Source: Brachynemurus nebulosus
Taxonomy: Eukaryota; Arthropoda; Insecta; Neuroptera; Myrmeleontidae
Direction of reading: 5' to 3'
DNA: 64,000 bases
NCBI GenBank assembly: GCA_035578155.1
Contig: JAPWDM010000005.1
Location: 49,618,954 to 49,682,953 of the forward strand
A program made the translations under genes and the position numbers. Below the pieces are notes generated by a model. It saw only the letters and a program-made list of their open reading frames with translations, made no database searches and had not been told where the DNA came from. Shown here one piece after another: positions 50,209 to 58,900 of the stretch (its first letter is position 1; the number at the start of each line of letters is the position of its first letter).

Positions 50209-50283
50209 ACCACAAAAACCACCACCACCACCACCACCACCACCACCACCACCACCGCCACCACCACCACCACCACCACCACC
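50209..50283 (+). repeat. (CAC)n tract before the 120-aa gene
   Basis: About 75 bp of almost pure CAC/CCA triplets. Confidence 0.95.
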
Positions 50284-50302
50284 CCAACACAACTACAAAA
50301 TT

Positions 50303-50319
50303 TGAGTTGCTCATTTTAC
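50303..50319 (-). promoter_or_regulatory. Shared 17-bp upstream motif, copy 2
   Basis: TGAGTTGCTCATTTTAC, identical to 49,380-49,396 and again placed just behind the CAC tract. Confidence 0.6.
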
Positions 50320-50423
50320 CCCACCGATATGTTTATTCCCACACAGCTGCAAATTAAGTTATTCTAAAGCAACCACACCTTCATATGATCAGTGTTTATA
50401 CACCACAACCAATGGAAAATATC

Positions 50424-50577
50424 AACTAAACATTAACATTTATTTAGTAATGAGGTATAATGTATATTTTGAGTATTCAACAAAAACTTTAATACTGATT
50501 AATAGGTATTGGTCAATTCCACTGTTACTCAAAATATACGTTATACCTCATTACTAAATAAATGCTAATGTTTGTTT
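50424..50577. repeat. Inverted repeat, about 50-bp arms, in the unique centre
   Basis: ATTTATTTAGTAATGAGGTATAA...TATATTTTGAGTA (50,424-50,475) pairs with the complement at 50,526-50,577, with two or three mismatches. The loop is about 50 bp. The right arm is the start of the duplicated unit of the Cys-rich genes. It is close to the symmetry centre of the element (49,915) but not at it. Confidence 0.8.
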
Positions 50578-50638
50578 TGACAACCGTGGAATTGGTCAAT
50601 ACTTATGATGTGGCAATCAGGTGATTGATTTTACTAAA

Positions 50639-50827
50639 TTATTCGCAATTGCAGCGGCTTTTACATGTGGGACAGTTTACATAATTGCAAACACAGTTTG
50701 GAAATGGCATCATACATCGTTTACAACACATGCAAATTCGTTTTTCGTTTCGACACCTATCACAATACTCGGGGAAGGAACACTTACACTGTGGTGGTTG
50801 AAATTTACAAATACCACAAATCGGCAT
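50639..50827 (-). CDS. 62-aa cysteine-rich protein, copy 1
   Basis: Sixteen cysteines in 62 residues: C4, 7, 14, 16, 22, 25, 32, 34, 35, 38, 45, 47, 52, 55, 59, 61. They form a repeating module C-x2-C-x6-C-x-C three times, then C-x2-C-x3-C-x-C. The regular pairs suggest zinc-binding knuckles stacked in tandem; a disulfide-rich peptide is less likely because there is no signal peptide. Basic residues (DRCRNEKR, CCKRC) would suit nucleic-acid or protein binding in the cell. TATA box at 50,891-50,896. I do not recognise a named family. Confidence 0.8.
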   Translation of the reverse strand: MPICGICKFQPPQCKCSFPEYCDRCRNEKRICMCCKRCMMPFPNCVCNYVNCPTCKSRCNCE

Positions 50828-50890
50828 GTTGTTTTTTTTTCTTTCTGGAACTTAACCAACAAATGACATCCGGTTAATAATTCAGTTGTA

Positions 50891-50896
50891 TTTATA
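50891..50896 (-). promoter_or_regulatory. TATA box of Cys-rich copy 1
   Basis: TTTATA on the plus strand within ACTATAAATACAA (minus), about 66 bp upstream of the ATG. The same sequence and distance are found for copy 2. Confidence 0.75.
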
Positions 50897-51104
50897 GTAT
50901 TTTGACTGAAACCAAATAATCCAATATTTTATAAAAAATCGATATTTAATCGATATTGACCAATTCCACTGTTACACAAAATATCCATTATGCCTCATTA
51001 CATCGCTGGTCATTGCGTTATAAATAAATGTTTACGTTGGTTTGAGCAACCGTGGAATTGGTCAATATGTATTATGTGGCAATCAGATGATTGATTTTAC
51101 TAAA

Positions 51105-51293
51105 TTATTTGCAATTGCAGCGGCTTTTACATGTGGTACAGTTTATATAATTGCAAACACAGTTTGGAAATGGCATCATACATCGTTTACAACACATGCA
51201 AATTCGTTTTTCATTTCGACACCTATCACAGTACTCGTAGAAGGCACACTTACACTGTGACGGTTGAAATTTACAAATACCACAAATCGGCAT
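51105..51293 (-). CDS. 62-aa cysteine-rich protein, copy 2
   Basis: Differs from copy 1 at six of 62 residues (for example P12S, S17A, P19Y, V50I, P53T, E62K), while all sixteen cysteines are retained. A longer frame to 51,332 would need a TTG start; the ATG at 51,293 matches copy 1 and is preferred. Retention of every Cys in both copies after duplication argues that both are, or were recently, under selection. Confidence 0.8.
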   Translation of the reverse strand: MPICGICKFQPSQCKCAFYEYCDRCRNEKRICMCCKRCMMPFPNCVCNYINCTTCKSRCNCK

Positions 51294-51360
51294 GTTGCTG
51301 TTGTTGTTTACCTTCTGGAACTTAACCAACAAATGACATCCGGTTAATAATTCAGTTGTA

Positions 51361-51366
51361 TTTATA
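51361..51366 (-). promoter_or_regulatory. TATA box of Cys-rich copy 2
   Basis: TTTATA on the plus strand, in the same context as copy 1, about 70 bp upstream of the ATG. Confidence 0.75.
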
Positions 51367-51584
51367 GTATTTTGTAACCGAAATTTTCCAATATTTTATC
51401 TAAAATCGATATTTAATAATCTTCCATTATAAGACCAGGGAACAGGAACGTCACCAGATTGATTAATTTAGATATTGCGTTCAACAAACACCGCGAGATG
51501 TCACCACCGATTTATTGTCTACAGTAAATTGCTGCTTCGATTGAATTAATGATAAAGTTGTGCACGTCAGCCGCAAACACCGCT

Positions 51585-51810
51585 GCTACCCCGCCACCCC
51601 CACAACCACCACACAACCACCGAAACCACCATACAAATACCACCGCCACACAAGCACCACCGCCGCCACCACACAAGCACCACCGCCGCCACCACACAAA
51701 CACCACCGCCACCGCCACACAAACACCACCGCCACCACCACACAACCGCCACACAAACACCGCCACCGCCACAACCGCAACACAACCACCGCATTTGTGT
51801 GTTACGTCAC
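51585..51810 (+). repeat. CACCRC low-complexity tract, right arm
   Basis: Mirror of 48,020-48,245. His/Pro/Thr-rich frames of 87 and 105 codons overlap here in different frames and are artefacts of the repeat. Confidence 0.9.
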
Positions 51811-51826
51811 CACCGCTATATAATTT

Positions 51827-51877
51827 GCTGAGTTATACTCAAGCTTATACACCTTATCATGGTTGAAGGGTATAAAA
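51827..51877 (+). promoter_or_regulatory. Candidate promoter of the 58-aa gene, right copy
   Basis: TATATAAT at 51,827-51,834 directly follows the CACC tract, and a second TATAAAA lies at 51,871-51,877, 110 bp before the ATG at 51,987. Either could be used. The same pair exists inverted in the left arm. Confidence 0.5.
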
Positions 51878-51986
51878 TAGTTGAACTTACATAAAATATT
51901 ATCTATTTACCGGTGGTTGTCAAAGAGTTAACATCTCTTTCGTTGAAAATTATACTTTCGTGGTAAAACAATTACATTTTGGAACC

Positions 51987-52163
51987 ATGTTAATTTACAA
52001 TTCAGCGCAGTCCACCGCTAGAGAACCTAGCAAAGGACTTTCGAAACCTAAGATCATTAAACGTAAAACTTTTGAGCAACAACACATTTCACCTGAAAAT
52101 TTAGCATTCCTTAAATCACTAGGTCTTAAAGTGAAAAGAACCTGGTACTCACAAATGTGCTAA
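51987..52163 (+). CDS. 58-aa basic protein, right-arm copy
   Basis: Short, Lys/Arg-rich (KPKIIKRKTFEQ, residues 20-31), ending in a predicted amphipathic helix SPENLAFLKSLGLKVKR (35-51). The form 'PENxxFLKSLG' close to the C-terminus looks like a docking or assembly peptide seen in small virus-like proteins, but this is only resemblance. Start chosen at the first ATG; nine upstream codons would need GTG. Preserved identically in both arms. A nuclear or capsid-associated role cannot be decided. Confidence 0.58.
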   Translation: MLIYNSAQSTAREPSKGLSKPKIIKRKTFEQQHISPENLAFLKSLGLKVKRTWYSQMC

Positions 52164-52273
52164 ATATTATTAACAGTTTGTAATTTGATGGTAAACTAGC
52201 AATAGCTATTAATAGCCATTTTCGAATACGTTCCACAAATTAACTAACTACCCCCACCACTTTTAATTATTCT

Positions 52274-52280
52274 ATATAAA
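52274..52280 (+). promoter_or_regulatory. TATA box of the 161-aa gene, right copy
   Basis: TATATAA within TTCTATATAAAGTTG, 47 bp upstream of the ATG; a short leader with AGTTCTACGG follows. Confidence 0.75.
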
Positions 52281-52326
52281 GTTGTGGATTGTGTGAATAA
52301 TTTCAGTTCTACGGTGGCGGTAAAAA

Positions 52327-52812
52327 ATGGCGTTTCTTGACATACAAGGCTATCAAGGAGCTAACAACGAATTTTATTTTAAAGAAGTTGGTATTGCTGC
52401 AGAAAATTCGGATGATATATTACATCTTATATTCGACGCACCGTTTGATTTCAACGAGTTGCCGAAGAAATATCAACGAGTAGCCAGTTGGCTTTACCGA
52501 AATTGGCATGGGATACCTTGGTCGTATGGATTTATTCCATACAAAAAACTTCATACCATATTGAAACCTATATTAAAGAAGTATGATGTTATATACGTCA
52601 AGGGTGGTGAAAAGAAGAAATGGATATCAAGTTTGTTTGATGGTACCGAAAACCAGCCGTGGATTTTGAATTTGGAAGAAATATTTGATGTACCGAAGAT
52701 TTCCATTCTGCGAGATGAATATTATTCAAGACGCTGTATGCTTCATTCAGATAAAATTTGTTCATTAGAAAATTGTATTCTTTTAAAAAATTTTTATATG
52801 GAAAATAAATAG
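52327..52812 (+). CDS. 161-aa protein, possible RNase H/exonuclease-like fold, right-arm copy
   Basis: Intact frame with TATA box upstream and AATAAA downstream. Segments: strand with an early Asp (AFLDIQGYQ, D5), NEFYFKEVGIA, DILHLIFDAPF, a helix, WLYRNWHGIPWSYGFIP (55-71), a helix, DVIYVKGGEKKKWISSLF (87-104), ILNLEEIF (113-120), then a Cys/His tail (C137, H140, C145, C150). The order of strands with an Asp on the first strand and an acidic NLEE on a later one could fit a DnaQ/RNase H-like fold, and the tail could bind a metal. I recall similar small proteins scattered in arthropod genomes near virus-like genes, but cannot name the family. Function unproven. It points outward, and its partner is the mirrored copy at 47,018-47,503. 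Confidence 0.8.
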   Translation: MAFLDIQGYQGANNEFYFKEVGIAAENSDDILHLIFDAPFDFNELPKKYQRVASWLYRNWHGIPWSYGFIPYKKLHTILKPILKKYDVIYVKGGEKKKWISSLFDGTENQPWILNLEEIFDVPKISILRDEYYSRRCMLHSDKICSLENCILLKNFYMENK

Positions 52813-52867
52813 ATTTTAAGTAATATATAGATTTAAGCAATTTAATTTTTTGTATGCATATTCTATA

Positions 52868-52873
52868 AATAAA
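52868..52873 (+). terminator. Poly(A) signal of the 161-aa gene, right copy
   Basis: AATAAA 56 bp after the stop, followed by an A-rich run. Confidence 0.75.
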
Positions 52874-52879
52874 ATTTAA

Positions 52880-54060
52880 AAAAAAAATATGTGCGTTTTA
52901 TTTAATTATTACCCTGCATTCCCCTATTTTTTACAGCAAAAAGTTTCTTTCGTTAACCTATAAGAGTATTAACAAAAATCTTATGAAATTTATTATTCTA
53001 ATTGAAAAGCATATTTCATGATACACCCTGTATACTAAAATATTTATTAAAAATACTAAATATACACCCGTTATATATACATGATATTATTTGTATGTTA
53101 ATGATAGAGTAGCAAATTCAAAATGTTCTAGTCTATAAAAAATTTTGATTTTACAGACTTAAAAATTTAGTAAAACTCAATGCTGTTATCATTTTTATAT
53201 TAAGCGACGTGTTTAACTTATAGTAATTTAAAACCAAAAATTGAACTTTTATTCTGTTTAAAAATGTTAAATACAATACTATTATACCCTAATATAAATA
53301 TGTATCAGTATTAAAATGATATACATTGATTTTGCTGATTAAACAAATTTTTTGCAATATTTATAAATTATTTTATAATTAGATTTAATACTTATTCATA
53401 AATGGCTATACAATTCGTTTACTAGTATTCATAAAAATTAAAATTATATACAAATTTTCTTTCTTATTCTCAATATACAGAGTGTATACATAAAATATTT
53501 TTAATATACAGAGTCTATACATATGTACATAATGAATTATTTCAGATAATTTTCGTTTGATATAGAAACAGTTTTGTGCTACAGTCAAATTCAAAAATGT
53601 TGTGCACCATAAGAAGTAATATTTTTTGTAACTTGTTAAAATTTCAAGAACTTCTGTTAGTTAACTAAAAAATTGGTCACTGTAGGTTAAATGTTAAAGT
53701 ATTAAAACTGATAAAAATAATTTCTTGCTTGAGGCCTACAATGGGTGATATTTTTTACTAAACAATTTTTTAACTCATTAATAATCCATGACGTCATCTT
53801 TCTTATACCAAAAAAACTCCTTATATGAGTCTTACGATCATAATTCAGCTAAAACAAACATTTAATTATTGGTTGTTTGTTTATGTTAAAACTGATAAAA
53901 ATTCCTGGAATTTTCCAAGGTTAAATATACAAAAAAACCCCTGAGTTACAGTTGACACCCAAATTTCCGGCAGTACAGTAGCGGTCAGACATCTGGAATC
54001 TGGAGTCTGAAGTCATGATTGCGGCTAGCGCTTGGTAGAGTGCCCCCCACAAAATTTAGC
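52880..54060. other. Non-coding outer half of the homogenised right arm
   Basis: Mirror of 45,834-46,950. No gene. Ends at 53,996 where identity with the left arm stops abruptly. Confidence 0.5.
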
Positions 54061-54745
54061 GGCCACCCCTTGGGTTAGGGTATTCCCCATATTTTTGATT
54101 TGGTAATGTACCTTTCGTTTAAAATGACTCAATTAAGGCAAGCGCGTGTTGGGGTCAAGGTTTGCACGTACAGTACGCTTCAAAAAGTGGTCGGATACCT
54201 TTTTGGTCAGGGGGGCCCGCACTTTTGACACGGTAGTGTACCAAAAATTTAAGTACAGTACGGCGTCAAAAATTTGGGGCCACCCCCGAGTTAGGGTATT
54301 CCCCACATTTTTTGACGTGATAGTTCGTTTAAGATGACGTACTTAAGGCAAGCGCGTGTTGGGGCCAAGGTTTGCACGTACAGTACGTTTCAAAAAGTGA
54401 TCGGATACCTTTTTGGTCAGGGGGGCCCGCACTTTTGACACGGTAGTGTACCAAAAATTTAAGTACAGTACGGCGTCAAAAATTTGGGGCCACCCCCGAG
54501 TTAGGGTATTCCCCACATTTTTTGACGTGATAGTTCGTTTAAGATGACGTACTTAAGGCAAGCGCGTGTTGGGGCCAAGGTTTGCACGTACAGTACGTTT
54601 CAAAAAGTGATCGGATACCTTTTTGGTCAGGGGGGCCCGCACTTTTGACACGGTAGTGTACCAAAAATTTAAGTACAGTACGGTGTCAAAAATTTGGGGC
54701 CACCCCCGAGTTAGGGTATTCCCCACATTTTAGACGCGGTAGTGT
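54060..54745 (-). repeat. Tandem units in right outer arm, period 210 bp
   Basis: GGGGGGCCCGCACTTTTGAC recurs at 54,210, 54,420 and 54,630, exactly 210 bp apart. The segments 54,222-54,431 and 54,432-54,641 read as identical. The left arm units are longer and more diverged, so the right array has been homogenised or recently duplicated. Confidence 0.9.
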
Positions 54746-55180
54746 GCCCCATCTATCAAATTGTAACCTAAAATTCAGTCTGCGCATGCGTCGTGTACTT
54801 AAATTCAGTCTGCGCATGCGTTAGGTTTGGCTGGTAATGGGTTAACACAAAATGAAATTGTTATAAGTAAATTGTGATGATGCATAATGGGTTAACATAA
54901 ATTAATTTGGTCGCTGGTATTGACTCACCTCTTAGGAATTTCAAGGCTAACAGTATAAGCGAGTGTTGGGGTCAAATGTCAACAACAAATTTTAAATACA
55001 TGTACGTGCCGGGTCAAAGGTCAAGGTTTGCACATCGATACAGTTTGATGACTCATCAGTTCGGAATGTGTAGTACCGTAAAATCACACGATTTCAATCA
55101 TTGGCAAAAGGGTTCAAGTTGCTTAGTTTTACGGTGTCACAGAACCCGCTCAGCTATTCTACTACAGTCTTCCAGAGTTC

Positions 55181-56681
55181 TTTCTAAACAAACTAAATCA
55201 GAACGAAATAAAAAGTTATGTCGATTTCAACAAGACCTAGGTTGCTTACGAATAATTTAAAGCAAACTAAAAACATACTTTTTGAAAACTTCCTTAGCGT
55301 GGGTAATTTTGCGTCAGTTACCCAAGCTAGTGGGTAACTCTGCCGGCAACAGCTAGTTAACAGAAATAAATGTGAAAAATATGTTTGATTTTATGAATTC
55401 TTAATACTGTCAGTATTTAAAAATACTGACATTATTATTGATCGTGTATTGTTAATACTGAAGTATTCGTATATATATAATTTATATTATATAAATAATG
55501 ATTCATTATTCTTGTCATTAACCCTTTTAAACAAACCCTATGGGAAAATCTTTTTGTCTCAAAATGCCGGAATTTTTATTATCAGTGATAAGTACAATAG
55601 ATAAGGTTACAAAAAAAGAAAAAGAAAAAAAATCAAAGATCCCAATATCAAAAAAGTGAACCCTAGGAATTTACAAAATATAAATTATACTAAACTACGT
55701 TGACAAAATTGAACATTATTTAGAATTATACCGTATTTCGGAAAATCTGTCACAGATGGCGGCACCGGTGTCAGTGAATATATACATATCACAGCATTTT
55801 GAGCCGCCATATTGCAGGACGAGTTAAAGTATTAAATACTAACAGTATTACTGATCGTGTACAGGCAGCCTTAAAAAAGAAAATTTTAAAACGGAACTTA
55901 ATTACGTGTCTATATTAATAATATGTATTTATAACAATTTTTACACTTGTTAACTTATTAATTATTCAAATAATTTTTATAAATATAATTTTCAATATGA
56001 AATATTCATATTATTTGTGTATTTTTGTGTAACAAATACATGTTTGCAATTAATTTCACGTGCTTAGTTTCTAAATTTTTTAATAGAAATTATGAAAAAG
56101 TACACCTTTGAGTGTTCCTCCTATTTTGGCTATAAATTATCTCTTGTGTTATCTGTATAATACGAAGAAGTAATTTCCCGAGTAGCTTATTTCAAAGTGA
56201 ATATTGGACTTACCGTTCGTCCAGCGAGAAGTTTTGTTACATTTAGAGTTAATTAACGAAAATTTACCAAATTACCCTACTATATAGTTTTATGAGAAAA
56301 TACCTAACTCTGCATAATATTTTATGATAGTGTTAGCCAAATGCAACTTTATATCAAGTAACTACGATTTAAACGAATTGTTCGTATGTACCAAGAAACG
56401 AGTATTAAAATGTAATGCGACTTTACCGAATTAGTGTATTAGTATAGTTTATATTTATGATCAACTATAAAATGACCAAATATTTGTAACTGTACAAAGA
56501 CACTGTACTTAATAATTAAATTACAGCTACTTGAATATTTTTAGTCTAATAATTAGGTAATTGCAAAATGCACTTCTAAATGAAACAACGTAAAAATTGT
56601 AGAGCGAAATAGTTTACAAACCTATTGTAAAGGATTGTTAGAAAAGCTATTATGATGGATAATTTCGAAACAGTTTTCCTT
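55181..56681. other. AT-rich right flank
   Basis: AATACTGxxAGTATT-type palindromic bits near 55,405-55,460 and 55,830-55,855 are present, but no element could be delimited. No gene. Confidence 0.45.
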
Positions 56682-56795
56682 TAAATAATAAACCAATTAC
56701 TTTGCAAAATACCACTTTTATTTTTGAAACAATATTGTCACAGTTTCAAAAATAAAAGTGGTATTTTGCAAAGTAAAGTATTGGTTTATTATTTA
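56682..56795. mobile_element. Foldback MITE, 114 bp
   Basis: The arms TTAAATAATAAACCAATTAC and its near complement pair. The inner GCAAAATACCACTTTTATTTTT arm pairs perfectly across a loop of only a few bases (GAAACAATATTGTCACAGTTTC contains the turn). A self-complementary near-perfect hairpin. Confidence 0.88.
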
Positions 56796-58494
56796 CAAAT
56801 ATGGAATACCATAAAGTAACGCTCAAATCTATTAATATTATGAAGTTTTCCTTTAATTGTTTTAGAAACTACGGAACATTCAATTTTACCTTGTCACATC
56901 ATGATCTACTTTTTGATATGCACATCTTTGCACTACTATTTTATCTGTATAAATATTCTTGAACGAGTCAACTGGCTAAGGATTATAACAAAGACAGCTA
57001 GCTACTCAGGTGATAATTCGCGATTTTGATTAAACTTGATATATTATGTATGTATAGTACAAAGAAAATTAATCTAATCCATTTCTTTTTATCGACCATT
57101 GTAGCTATTTACGGAGGGAAATTGTCCTTCAAAATTAGTGTAAAATTTGAATTTCCTGTGATTATTTGAAAATGATAACAGATGGAGGAAAATTTTAATT
57201 CAAGACATGTTCAGGTAAAACTGGAGGTATGGGTAACTGAGTTTTGGTATTTCAAAATTTTGGTAGCATGTAGTTTTTGAATGATAAAACATAATTCAAA
57301 TTTTATCCAAATTTTGAGGCATCATTTCACCCGTTAAATAGAGGACTAATTTTTTATACAAAGTTCCATCAAAATCGGAAATTACAGTTGAATACTAACT
57401 ATTCTCTGTAAATCACTGAAAGCTTTTGTTATTACCCTTTAAAATTCCAGACGAATATCAGGATAGTTTACCCTAAAAAAAACTGCTCAAGATGCATATA
57501 CCTGTTCAAATCGTAATTTTGTAAATAATGCGTAAAAAAGGAACAATGATGTGAGTAGTGTCAAAATAACAGACGTAAAAACCATATTATTTCACCATTT
57601 TGCTTATTTTTAAAGCCATAGAATTAGGCATTTCCTTTCTACAATATCTTTCTCAAATGAATAACAATTTTACTCTTGTTATATTACTGATCTTAAATCC
57701 CACGTTTCATCATAGGTAATATACAAAGTCCAGTTTTGTTGAGTTACCATTAGATAACCGATTTAACTTTGTACATTGTATACAATTACTAGCCATCGGA
57801 GTGGACTGACGGCTTTACTTCATTTGTTCATACACTTAAATCACATCAACACATAGATGTATATAATATGACTTAAGTTGAAGGTCAGTACATGGTAAGT
57901 TAAGTACGGACATGAAACGTAAAAAAAAGTGTACTTAAACATATGACCGTATGTGTGTGTGTGTGTGTTAGAAAAACAGCTTGCGTTGTGTTTAGTCTGC
58001 CAAGCTGGTCGGCCAACGAGCTCAAGCAAGCCATCCAGCGCAAGTCATGCCATTTGCCGCACCCATTACATACATAATTATTTACTGGTATTTCTTCTAT
58101 ATCACACGTTATGGATAGTAAAATTTATAGTACCTACGTAATTTTTCAATATAACTATTTGAATTATTAAATTACTAATCTAGTTGATCTACTAGGCCCA
58201 TCGCCACGACCACTCAAGTTTAAGCTTGATGTCTGCCTGAAGTAAGGATTTCCAGACAGTCTCGATTTCGATGGTGGAATCTCGCGGCCCGAAATCATAC
58301 ATGTTATGTCCCGTTTTTTATCCCTCACTGTTCGTCCGTCCATATGTCACAGCCATTTTTCTCACAACCAGTAACCATTACCATCACATTGAATTGAAAT
58401 TTGATACACTGATAGAAGTCGTTTGCCTACATCTATTCCAGGTGAAATAATTTTAGAAATATTTTTACTTTTAATATAATAGTACAGGATAGGT
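56796..58494. other. Non-coding stretch
   Basis: Contains a (TG)n run at 57,952-57,969. No gene recognised. Confidence 0.5.
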
Positions 58495-58900
58495 ATAGGA
58501 AGCGATCTTCACCGACGAGGTAACCGGATGGAATCTATTTCTTATGAAATAAAATAAGTTAAGAAAAGTAACGGTAATGGGTTGCCTAATAAAATCTTGC
58601 TAAGACTATGTTTAATTAAAAATTAAATAATTAATTTTTTGCTATATCTTCACCGATCTTATAACCAAAAAAATTGAGCACTAATCGAAAGTTTGAAGCC
58701 TCTAGAATATGCAAACGTAGGGTTGCCAACTCTTTTTTTGTCAAGGCTATATGGTTGCCAGGTTTAAACAGGTGAATTGAAAGTGATATCTTCACCGATC
58801 TGGTAACCAAATAAATTATGTATCAAAATAAAGATAATTTTATTTCAAAACGGCTAGTGTAAGGTTGCCTGTGAAAAACCGGTTAAGAGTTAGGGTTGTA
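58495..58900 (+). repeat. Degenerate tandem repeat, unit about 142 bp, three copies
   Basis: ATCTTCACCGAxxxGGTAACC recurs at about 58,505, 58,648 and 58,788. Each is followed about 90 bp later by a GGTTGCC block (58,578, 58,722 and 58,863). Non-coding. Confidence 0.75.

Larger units (their letters stand above)
50500..51430. repeat. Tandem duplication, unit about 466 bp, carrying the Cys-rich genes
   Basis: Unit 1 (about 50,500-50,965) and unit 2 (about 50,966-51,430) align throughout: GGTCAATTCCACTGTTAC, GTGGAATTGGTCAATA, the gene, and CCGGTTAATAATTCAGTTGT. The start codons are 466 bp apart. Non-coding parts have drifted more than the coding parts. Confidence 0.9.
44830..55180. mobile_element. 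About 10.3 kb long-inverted-repeat virus-like element (unnamed)
   Basis: The arms (about 44,830-48,368 and 51,462-55,180) are inverted copies around a unique 3.1 kb centre. The centre and inner arms carry small intact genes, several of them preceded by a TATA box and lying beside a CACCAC-type tract. The outer arms are tandem repeats as in foldback elements. No DNA polymerase, integrase, transposase, packaging ATPase or capsid frame is seen, so the element is either non-autonomous, a fragment of something larger, or a type I do not know. The outer edges are fixed only by where pairing fades (TAGAATAGCT at 44,851 against AGCTATTCTA at 55,153). No target duplication could be found. The intact frames, with no visible decay, contrast with every other mobile element here. 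Confidence 0.8.
51462..55180 (-). repeat. Right long inverted arm
   Basis: Mirror copy of the left arm. Its outer part carries one more 210-bp unit than the left. Tail landmarks in inverted order to the left arm are the TGCGCATGCG pair (54,780-54,820), the two GGGTTAACA motifs (54,839 and 54,889), and GTGTTGGGGTCAA (54,963). Confidence 0.92.

Noticed and set aside
50621..51325. Plus-strand frames of 64-81 codons at 50,621-50,877 and 51,042-51,325
   Set aside because: Antisense shadows of the two Cys-rich genes; their repetition only reflects the 466-bp duplication.
44800..55200. Retrovirus or LTR retrotransposon reading of the 10 kb element
   Set aside because: The long repeats are inverted, not direct, and there is no reverse transcriptase, integrase or gag-like frame.
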